Source: Erodium maritimum (Eukaryota > Streptophyta > Magnoliopsida > Geraniales > Geraniaceae). From it: 64,000 nucleotides of DNA. Made by a program: the position numbers and the translations under genes. The stretch covers positions 13,521,001 to 13,585,000 of the forward strand of contig OY997596.1 in the NCBI GenBank assembly GCA_963921825.1, in the 5' to 3' direction. The notes beneath the pieces were generated by a model. The model saw only the letters and a program-made list of their open reading frames with translations. It ran no database searches and was not told where the DNA came from. Positions within the stretch are counted from its first letter, which is position 1; every line of letters begins with the position of its first letter. Of the stretch, positions 10,943 to 20,103 are shown in pieces.

Positions 10943-11135
10943 GAGTTCTAAAGGTCGACAGCCTGATCCGACTTAGTGTCGATGAATTGCGAGTTCTAAA
11001 GGTCGACAGCCTGATCCGACTTAGTGTCGATGAATTGCGAGTTTTAAAGGTCGACAGCCTGATCCGACTTAGTGTCGAGGAATTGCGAGTTTGAAAGGTC
11101 GACAGCCTGATCCGACTTCGTGTCGAGGAATTGCG
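10943..11135 (+). repeat. 48-bp tandem repeat in element 1 5' LTR
   Basis: Unit of 48 bp containing AAAGGTCGACAGCCTGATCC and ATTGCGAGT. Four units are present here and five in the 3' LTR (about 19283-19525), so the paired LTRs differ by exactly one unit. Each LTR of element 2 has five. Confidence 0.9.
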
Positions 11136-11422
11136 ATAGGTCGAACCCTGACCTGATTGAGATTGGTTACTGAACAGCTGGTGTGCGATCCTTTGTGATC
11201 TTGTTTGGTGTTGTGTCGTTTCGTTCGAGTCCTTGAGGAGGTCGTCGATAGTTGTGTCGGGTCTACACTGTTTTTATCGAGTGTCGAGTCTGTTGAGGAA
11301 GGTGACGGGGTGTGGGTCAGTTGAGTACTTGAGTTGGGGACTGTAGTCCCGGTGTTGGGTTTGGTTTTAGTGTTACTGGCTTTTTCTGCTAATTATGCCA
11401 TAGTCAGTCTGTTATCCGTGGA

Positions 11423-11440
11423 GGTGAGCGAACGCTCACC
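11423..11440 (+). other. Conserved LTR hairpin, GAAC loop
   Basis: GGTGAGCGAACGCTCACC can fold as a 7-bp stem closed by a four-base GAAC loop, 20 bp before the acceptor-like AG. It is identical in all four Tekay-element LTRs and in the solo LTR 31979-35310 (minus). In the solo LTR at 25939 it is TGAGCGAAAGCTCA (28298-28311), with a GAAA loop and a shorter stem. The stem is kept although the loop varies. Confidence 0.6.
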
Positions 11441-11719
11441 CCTAGCTGCTTTTCCTACAGGTACTGATCACCGGACGGACTAGGTTAGCTCTTGAAGTTC
11501 ATGGAGCTTGGAGTGGAGTCTGGTCTTTACTTTCTGTCGAGTCTAGTGACGGATGTTGTACCTTGTCCATTTGTTGGGGGCGTTTTTGTATTGTAAATAC
11601 TATTTTATTTTGAGAAGTAAATGGAAATGTCAGAGCTTTTATTCAAACAGGTTCAAGTGTTTATGTTTTAAAATGTTCGCGTCCCGAGTTCGGTTCTCTG
11701 AAATTGGGGCGTGACAGCT

Positions 11720-11731
11720 TGGTATCAGAGC
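11720..11731 (+). other. Primer-binding site (initiator-Met tRNA)
   Basis: TGGTATCAGAGC starts three bases after the 5' LTR ends. It is complementary to the 3' end of plant initiator-methionine tRNA, the usual primer for minus-strand DNA synthesis in Ty3/gypsy elements. Confidence 0.9.
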
Positions 11732-12233
11732 TCGAGGTTCAAACCTCGGACTGTCCGTCACTTAGGGGGGGAGAGTCGAGTCAGTGTAGACCCGTCATGT
11801 CCTGAGTCTTGTTTGTGTTGTGCGTATGTTACAGTATTTTGTTGCTGGCATACTGATTGTGTGTGATTGCGTGAACTGTTTTTAACTGTCGCGGGTCGAC
11901 TCAGTAGCGCTCCTGTAGTCGAACGTGACGGTGTTGATGTCAAGTCGGTACAACGTGGTTCGGGGACGCCTGAACCGGGTTGTAACTACGTGATGTCAAG
12001 GAACGAAGTTTTAAAATGAAAGGGTGAAGGTTTTAAAATTGTTGGCCCTGTTGGCATGTCTTGAACTTGATTGGCCCTATGGGCGTATGTTTGATTTTGG
12101 TTGGCCCGGTGGGCAAGGTTCGATTTTGATTGGCCCGGTGAACGGGGGTCGTCGTGTTGTGCGGGTTGGTTTGCCGCCGCTTGTCTGGTGCACGTCGGTG
12201 CGGTCTCGTTGAGGTCTCGTTTACTAATGCTAG

Positions 12234-12242
12234 TATATAAAG
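12234..12242 (+). promoter_or_regulatory. TATA-like box in the leader, upstream of gag
   Basis: TATATAAAG is a near-consensus TATA box, 146 bp upstream of the likely gag ATG (12388) and downstream of the primer-binding site. It is conserved in element 2 (59538-59546, minus). It may be an internal promoter or chance AT-rich sequence; there is no other evidence. Confidence 0.3.
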
Positions 12243-12387
12243 TACGTTAGCTTGAGCGGTGTAGCGCTTTAGTGATAAGCACGTTAGTGTAAGCTTAAGC
12301 GGGTGGACGTTAGTGCTTTTGTACTGTCGTTTTTATTTCAGTTCGCAAACTGAACGCTTGCGTGTATCCGTGCAGAGGATACTGTTT

Positions 12388-15300
12388 ATGGCTCGCGGTA
12401 AGCGGGGACGACCATCAGGAACACGGGGCCAGGCACCCACGCGAGGCCGGCGGGGACGGTCAGCAGGGGCACCAGGGAGGGTGCCGACCGTCGAGCCCGC
12501 CGACTATGCGGAGGCACAGGGTACTCCTGTCGGAGAAGACAAGAGGAGTGATGCGGGGCCGTCTGCAGGAACCCCCAGTGTTCCGCCAGTCGCGGACCCT
12601 CCAGTGATGACTGCCCTGGATGAGCTTACCAGGACCGTTCAGAGTTTGGTGGCGGTCATCGCCAGCCGAGAGTTGGCTTCGCCAGCACCAGAGGCAGCCG
12701 CAGTCCCGGGGAGGGCCGCTCAGACAGAGGATCTCACCTCCCGAGCGCTACTAGATTTCCTGAAGCTCGGGATACCTGTTTTTGTCGGGGAGCCGAATCC
12801 CGACCTGGCCGAGCGATGGATAGAGCAGGTCACACGAGACTTGGACACATCGGGTGTCGAGGATGGCCGTCGGAGAGTGTCCTTCGCGGCCCATCAGCTG
12901 AGAGACAGCGCCTACCACTGGTGGGGGCGGGTGAAGGACACGGTCGGATACGACTACAGCGTATTCCAGGAGGTATTCATGGCACAGTACTTCCCCGAGT
13001 CGGCTCGGCTGGAGCGACATCGGCAGTTCTTAGACCTGGAGCAAGGGGGGATGACGGTAGGATAGTACAAGGCCAGGTTCACAACCTTGGCCAGATTCGC
13101 GCCTGAGATGGTGACGAGCGAGGCGAACCGTTGCCTGCGGTTCCAGGACGGACTGAGGCTGGGCATCCGGAACCAGGTTCTCGCCTTGAGGATACGGAAG
13201 TATACCGACCTCGTGGACACCGCAGCTACAGTAGAGCAGGGCGCCAGGGATGCAGTCAGGGGCCGTGAGGTCCGACCTCGGCCGATCAGTTGGGCAGGGC
13301 CGTCAGACTCACGAGACTCGCGGAGGCAGAGGACCGCGGGATCCTTCCGACCACCGCCTCATCAGAGTGGATCGAGACAGCAGGGGTCAGTGGCATCAGT
13401 GGGGCCAGTCGCCTCAGAGAGGAGGCCGTCATGCTATCACTGCGGGCAGCCAGGCCACTTACTGCGAGACTGTCCGATGAGGGGAGGAACCGCGGCAGTA
13501 CCAGCTACTAGCCGGACAGGCCAGGGCTCGGGGTCGAGGGCTGACGAGATCAGCTGTTACCGATGCGGCCGGGCCGGTCACACTATGGCATGGTGCCGAG
13601 AGCAGTTGGGGGAGACATCAGTGCAGCGACCGCAGCAGTCGCGGACAGTACAGTCGCCCAGAGGTCGCCCTCGACAGGGTCAGCAGCCGAGATCATCACA
13701 GCCGTCTACGAGCGCACCAATTCCGAGACAGCAGCAGAGTCAAGGGTATCCAGCAGCCAGTGCGCAGGGTCAGAGGCAGCAGGCCTCGCAGGGGAGAGTA
13801 TATGCAGTCACCGACTCCAGAGCCCCAGGACCTAGCACGTACCGGGAGACCATCCAGGGTACGTGTTTATTGTATCATCTATGGGCTTTATTCTTGTTTG
13901 ATACCGGGGCATCGCACTCTTTTATTTCGTCGGGTTGTGCTGAGAGGTTGGGGTTGAGCTTAGAGCCGTTGAGTCCACCCCTATGCCTAGACACCCCAGT
14001 TGGGGGTGGTGCATCGTTGACTAGAGTATGTCGTGCCTGCGAGATTAGAGTCGCAGACTGTCCTTGCCCTGGTGATCTTCTCGTGTTGGGGATGACTACC
14101 TTTGATGTGATCTTGGGTATAGATTGGCTGTCGAGGTACCGAGCCAACATCGATTGCTACAGACGACGAGTGACAGTGACAGTGGGTGGCACGAAGGTGA
14201 CGTGTGTGCTGGGGAGTAAGAGTGGGGTCCTCCTGTCGGCGTTGTCCGCAGAGGAGGAAGTACCGGCTGTGCAGAGCCGAGAGTTACCGAGAGTGGTATG
14301 CGAGTTCCCCGAGGTCTTTGCTGAGGAGTTGAGCGGGCTGCCACCGATTCGTGAGGTGGAGTTTGGGATTGACCTAGTGCCGGGAACGGCGGCGATATCG
14401 ATGGCGCCTTATCGGTTTGCGCCGGCAGAGTTGACTGAGCTGAAGCGTCAGCTGGAGGAGCTTCAGCAGAAGGGGTTTATCCGTCCGAGTGCATCACCGT
14501 GGGGAGCACCAGCACTCTTCGTGATGAAGAAGAGTGGAGAGCTGCGGATGTGTATAGATTACCGGAAGCTGAACCGGGTTACGGTGAAGAACCGGTACCC
14601 GATGCCGAGGATCGATGACTTATTCGACCAGTTGAGAGGGGCGACTCACTTCTCGAAGATCGATCTGCGATCCGGTTATTATCAGTTGCGAGTCCGTGAG
14701 GGGGACGTCGCAAAGACTGCATTCCGGACACGCTATGGGCATTACGAGTTCCTGGTGATGCCATTCGGACTGACGAACGCGCCTGCAGCATTCATGGACT
14801 TGATGAACAGCATCTTCCGGCCGTACCTAGATCAGTTTGTGGTGGTGTTCGTGGACGACATTCTGATATATTCGCAGAACGAGGCGGCGCATACGGCACA
14901 TCTGAGGGCTGTTCTGACCCTACTGCGCGAGCACCAGCTATATGCCAACCGGGAGAAGTGCGAGTTCTGGCTCTCTGAGGTGAGATTCCTCGGCCACATC
15001 GTATCCCGTGACGGTATCCTGGTCGATCCGTCGAAGATCGACGCGGTCTCGAAGTGGGCACGGCCCACGAGTGTTTTCGAGATCCGCAGCTTTCTGGGAT
15101 TGGCAGGCTGGTATAGGCGATTTGTCCAGGATTTTGCACGACTAGCCGCACCGATGACTCTGTTAACGCGCAAGGGTGTTGGGTTCGTGTGGACAGATGA
15201 CTGTGAGCATGCGTTCGCGGAGTTGAAGACTCGACTGACTACAGCTCCAGTGTTAGTGGTGCCCGAACGAGGGATTGGCTATGATGTTTACTGCGATGCA

Positions 15301-17190
15301 TCCGGAGAGGGACTGGGTTGCGTGCTGATGCAGTCGGGCAGAGTTGTGGCTTATGGCTCCAGGCAGTTGAAGATACACGAGCGCAACTATCCTACCCACG
15401 ACTTGGAGCTAGCAGCAGTCGTGTTTGCGCTAAAGAGCTGGCGATATTATCTGTACGGCGAGGGGTTTCAGGTGTTCTCGGATCACAAGAGCCTCAAGTA
15501 CATATTTTCCCAGCGAGACCTGAACATGCGTCAGCGACGGTGGATGGAACTACTCGAGGAGTACGACTTCGAGCTACACTACCACCCAGGCAAGGCGAAC
15601 GTTGTCGCCGACGCCTTGAGTAGGAAGTCGGCTCCGAGCCTCGCCAGCATATCTGTCCGAGAGTGGGACATGAGGGGGGAGCTGAGCACATTCGGGCTTG
15701 AGCTAGAGGAGGTTACTGGCGGTGTTGCCATGTGCTCCCTAGTGGCTCAGCCCTCACTGCTTGCCCAAGTGTTGGAGGCGCAGAGGAAGGACGTCGAAGC
15801 ATCAGAGATCCGCGAGAGAGTCGTGAGGGGTGACGAGGTGGTGGGCTGGCAGGACAGTACTGATTGGGGACTACGGTACCGCGGGGGGCTGTTCGTACCG
15901 GTTAACTGTAGAGATGCCGTGTTACGAGAGGCACACCATTCGCGTCTCGTAGTGCATCCGGGGGGCACCAAGATGTACCGTGACCTCAGGAGGCACTACT
16001 GGTGGCGCGGCATGAGGAGAGCAGTCGCAGGGTTTGTGTCGAGATGCCTTGTCTGTCAGCAGGTGAAGGCAGAGCATCAGCGTCCCGCGGGATTGTTACA
16101 GCCACTACCGATTGCTCAGTGGAAGTGGGAGCACATTACGATGGATTTCGTGTGTGGACTACCGAGATCGCCCAAGGGAAACGACGCCGTGTGGGTGGTA
16201 GTCGACCGGTTGACCAAGTCGGCCCACTTTCTGGCTATGAGGATGATAGACCCGGTCGACAAGTTGAGCAGTCTGTATATCCAGGAGATAGTGCGCCTCC
16301 ACTGGGTCCCGGTGTCGATAGTGTCTGACAGGGATCCCCGCTTCACGTCCAGGTTCTGGCCGAGTCTGCAGAAGGCACTGGGGACAGAGGTCCTACTCAG
16401 CACAGCACATCATCCTCAGACAGACGGTCAGTCTGAGCGTACCATTCAGATCTTGGAGGACATGCTGCGAGCATGTGTGCTGGATTTCAGGGGATCTTGG
16501 GAGACCCACCTGCCATTGGCCAAGTTCGCCTACAACAACAGCTTCCAGGCCAGTATCGGGATGGCACCGTTCGAAGCGTTGTATGGTAGGCCGTGTCGGT
16601 CACCAGTATGCTGGGCAGAGGTGGGGGACAAGAGTCTGCTGGGGCCAGATCTTGTCAGAGAGACGACGGAGAAGGTCGCATTGATCCGCGATCGGTTGAG
16701 GACCGCGCAGAGCCGGCAAAAGAGTTATGCAGACAGGCGACGTCGACCTCTTGAGTTTGCAGTCGGGGATCACGTGTTCCTGAAGGTGAGCCCGAGGAAG
16801 GGGCTGGTGCGGTTCAGGCGCAGCGGGGGAAAGTTGGCTCCGAGGTACATAGGCCCGTTCCAGATCTTAGACAGAGTGGGAGCCGTGGCTTATCGTCTGG
16901 CGTTGCCAGCGCAGCTTGGGAGAGTACATAACGTCTTCCACGTATCCCAGTTGCGGCAGTACAACGCAGACCCATCCCACGTCATCGAGTGGACTGATAT
17001 CGAGGTGGCTGATGATGTCTCCTATGAGGAGCGGCCGATTCGGATCATGGACACACGGCAGCAGATTCTGCGGGGAGGCAAGATTATCCGCTTGGTCCGA
17101 GTGTAGTGGAAACATCACGGAGCTGAGTCGACGTGGGAACGCGAGGACGAGGTTCGCGCGAAGTATCCCGGCCTGTTCGACTCCCGGGGT
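12388..17190 (+). pseudogene. gag-pol: Element 1 gag-pol polyprotein gene, two nonsense codons
   Basis: Encodes the capsid, protease, reverse transcriptase/RNase H and integrase needed for copying and inserting the element. The likely start is ATG 12388 (MARGKRG). Landmarks, counted from it: gag region about 130-250, two CCHC knuckles near 349 and 390, protease DTGA at 505, RT FVDD at 821, RNase H Asp near 969, integrase DDE at 1253, 1314 and 1350 (35-residue D-E spacing), a GPF/Y-type module, then a chromodomain-like tail. Codon 226 is TAG (13063-13065; GAG in element 2) and codon 1573 is TAG (17104-17106; CAG in element 2). Unusual residues include Trp for Gly in the HGVP integrase motif and Trp for Tyr in the RT-end GLAGYYRRF motif. 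No frameshift is seen relative to element 2. Confidence 0.92.
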
Positions 17191-17194
17191 AGAC
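17180..17194 (+). other. Polypurine tract region of element 1, largely deleted
   Basis: Element 2 has AAGGGGGGTAGAC next to its 3' LTR, preceded by about 40 bp of sequence. In element 1 the same junction reads CCCGGGGTAGAC, with about 44 bp missing between CCCG and GGGTAGAC. The purine run is cut to GGGG, so plus-strand priming for a new round would be impaired. Confidence 0.7.
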
Positions 17195-20103
17195 TGTAAT
17201 AACCACTTCTGGTCAACGTCAGTCAAACCTGCGAAAAACAGGAAAATTTAAAATTTTTAAGACAGACACTTACCTTAACATAAATTGACTCCGAGGGTCA
17301 TGCCGGACTTAAGTCGACCCCGTTATCGACTAAAATGAGTTACGGGGGACTCAGGGCAACTTTCTGGTCAATTTGGGAAAGATTGATTTTTCGCTGGAAA
17401 GGTCACCCGAGCGACGTTTTGGTCCATTCGAGGACCGTTTTGGACCCGAAAAGCTTAGCCGTCATCGTAGCGGTCTTAGTTGGGCCGTTTCCTTGAAGTC
17501 CGTCCAGTTTAAAAATTTCTTGGGAAAAGTGCCCGTTCGGGGCCCGAAACGTCCGTTTTTCGCGAATCTGATTGGAAAATATCAACTAGATATTTTCCAA
17601 AAGGTATGGGACCCACCTTGACACTTGTCAAGTATATGGTGGTGTAATTTTTGGAGGGAAAAGGTGTGGAGGAGAATAGTTGGCCGAGTATGAGGTTTGA
17701 AAGGAGGAAAATTAGTTTTGTTGTTAGTTTAATTAAATTAGAAATTAGAAGAGAGGTTTTAGAGAGAGAAGGAGAAGGAGAAGAAGAGAGAAGAAGGGAG
17801 GTTGAGCTAGGGTTTGTGATCGAGCCCTTGGATCGAGTCAAAGCAAAGAGCAATCCCGTTCCCCTCGTTCTCCTCTACGGTAATACCCGAACCGATTCTC
17901 GTTTTAGTTATTTTCTTGGAAGCTAGGGTTTGAGTATAAACTAAGGCTTAGGGTTGTGTAGAGTGTGGGGAGGTGTTGGAGACGTTTTAGAGGTGTTTGG
18001 GGGTTTAATTTCACGTTTTCCGGTGACCGGAGGCTCGGGAGGAGCTCCGGCCACCGTGGGTGGTGGCCGGCCGGCCATGAGGTGGCTGGCCGGAGCTGGC
18101 AGCAGCCACCACATGGTGGCCGAGCCTCCCCTTAAACCATAGGGTCTCGGCCAAGTAGTGTGGGTGGGGCCCACATGCTCGGGTGCTCGGGTTTTATCGT
18201 TCGGGTGGTTTAAAACGTTCCCCGGACCATTTATCCTTAATCGAATCGAAATTTGGAATTAAATTGGAGAAGTTGTAATTAACGGGTTTTGGGAAACTTT
18301 AAACGTTAATTAATTGATTTAGAAGTCGGAATTCGATTCCGTCAAGTGCGTTGAGTTCCTTGATTTATTCTAAGACAGTAGAAACGAAAACGGGGGCTTT
18401 TGGAGCCCCGGAAGGCAATTAACCAAAACCGGGCAGATTCGCCATGACGGGCGAATCTGGCCCTTACGGGTCCTTTATCGGCAATATCGAGTAATTGGGA
18501 AGTTTGGGAGTGATCGGCATTGTCGGGGTTACGTTTGGGCGTTAAGTATGTAAATTTTTGGTTTATTCGTACTAGTTTAAACGTACTTTAAATTTGTGTT
18601 CTTTTAGATCGTGCTACGGACCGAGGCAAGGGGAAGCTCGGCGAGTGACTGAGTGTGCTTCGGGTGTTGTTGGAGCGCTTTTGGGATTGTATACGAGGTA
18701 GGGAAAAGTAGCCGGATCTCGGCCCTGATTAGGGAAAGTTAATAGTAGAATTGCATGTGACACCGGGGTGTCGTGGGTTGAGTAGATTTATTTAATTATT
18801 AGAAAAGCATGATACGGGATTGTAGCGTTCAAGAGAAAAGCATGTGACACTTAGTAGTGTCGTAGGAACAGAGAACTTAGCGATAATTGAATTACTGGAG
18901 GCATATGACCATGCCCAGAGGTTGTTTGTGAAACTAGTGATTTTAGGACCGTTGGAGGCATCGAGTATGCCGGAGGTTGTCGTGCGTTTTATTTAATTGT
19001 TGAGTTTGGGTGGCCTTGAGAGCCCGTATTTAATTGTTGAGTTTGGGTGGCCTTGAGAGCCCGTATTTAATTGTTGAGTTTGGGTGGCCTTGAGAGCCCG
19101 TATTTAATTGTTGAGTCGGGGTGGCCATGAGAGCCGTGTATTTAATTTGGTGTCTTGAGTGGCAGCGAGTGCCCGTGGGGTTGTTGAACCCGAGTCTTGA
19201 CTGTTGAGGTGTCTTGAGTGGCCTTGAGTGCCTATGTGATTGAACTTGCCTGTGATTGTGATTTTGGTTACCTGGGGTGGTGAGTTCTAAAGGTCGACAG
19301 CCTGATCCGACTTAGTGTCGATGAATTGCGAGTTCTAAAGGTCGACAGCCTGATCCGACTTAGTGTCGATGAATTGCGAGTTCTAAAGGTCGACAGCCTG
19401 ATCCGACTTAGTGTCGATGAATTGCGAGTTTTAAAGGTCGACAGCCTGATCCGACTTAGTGTTGAGGAATTGCGAGTTTGAAAGGTCGACAGCCTGATCC
19501 GACTTCGTGTCGAGGAATTGCGATAGGTCGAACCCTGACCTGATTGAGATTGGTTACTGAACAGCTGGTGTGCGATCCTTTGTGATCTTGTTTGGTGTTG
19601 TGTCGTTTCGTTCGAGTCCTTGAGGAGGTCGTCGATAGTTGTGTCGGGTCTACACTGTTTTTATCGAGTGTCGAGTCTGTTGAGGAAGGTGACGGGGTGT
19701 GGGTCAGTTGAGTACTTGAGTTGGGGACTGTAGTCCCGGTGTTGGGTTTGGTTTTAGTGTTACTGGCTTTTTCTGCTAATTATGCCATAGTCAGTCTGTT
19801 ATCCGTGGAGGTGAGCGAACGCTCACCCCTAGCTGCTTTTCCTACAGGTACTGATCACCGGACGGACTAGGTTAGCTCTTGAAGTTCATGGAGCTTGGAG
19901 TGGAGTCTGGTCTTTACTTTCTGTCGAGTCTAGTGACGGATGTTGTACCTTGTCCATTTGTTGGGGGCGTTTTTGTATTGTAAATACTATTTTATTTTGA
20001 GAAGTAAATGGAAATGTCAGAGCTTTTATTCAAACAGGTTCAAGTGTTTATGTTTTAAAATGTTCGCGTCCCGAGTTCGGTTCTCTGAAATTGGGGCGTG
20101 ACA
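17195..20103 (+). repeat. 3' LTR of element 1
   Basis: 2909 bp, TGTAATAACC...GGGGCGTGACA. It matches the 5' LTR apart from scattered substitutions and one extra copy each of the 37-bp and 48-bp repeats. It contains the matching intron-like span (18698-19847) and hairpin (19810-19827). Confidence 0.95.

Larger units (their letters stand above)
10396..11460 (+). other. Intron-like module in the 5' LTR of element 1
   Basis: A donor-like ACGAG|GTAGGG begins at 10396 and an acceptor-like TGCTTTTCCTACAG|GT ends at 11460, enclosing 1065 bp. The equivalent span in the 3' LTR is 18698-19847. The same two boundary words occur at matching places in element 2 (60290-61402 and 51925-53037, minus), in the solo LTR 25939-28590 (27308-28334) and in the solo LTR 31979-35310 (32235-33858, minus). 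Between them lie family-specific tandem repeats. Splicing is inferred; no transcript evidence is available. Confidence 0.45.
8893..11716 (+). repeat. 5' LTR of element 1
   Basis: Starts TGTAATAACC and ends GGGGCGTGACA. It includes a conserved U3 block (about 9060-9330), a GA-rich tract (about 9450-9505), a TATAAAC box, a GGCCGGCCGGCC-rich palindromic region (about 9720-9800), and an intron-like module with tandem repeats ending at 11460. It is 85 bp shorter than the 3' LTR because it has one 37-bp and one 48-bp repeat unit fewer. Confidence 0.95.
8893..20103 (+). mobile_element. Full-length Ty3/gypsy chromovirus, Tekay/Del type (element 1)
   Basis: An 11.2-kb LTR retrotransposon with 2824-bp and 2909-bp LTRs (TG...CA), a 5-bp TSD CTCCA (8888-8892 and 20104-20108), an initiator-Met tRNA primer site and a gag-pol reading frame in the order gag, protease, RT, RNase H, integrase, chromodomain-like tail. 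The large LTRs and domain order fit Tekay/Del chromoviruses. The LTRs differ by about 13-15 substitutions that I can see plus 85 bp of tandem-repeat copy number, so this copy is older than element 2. It is inactivated by two nonsense codons and by loss of the polypurine tract. It inserted into LINE-1. Confidence 0.95.

Noticed and set aside
10943..11135. Regular direct repeats resembling a CRISPR array
   Set aside because: Units are contiguous 48-bp tandem copies without unique spacers, inside a plant LTR.
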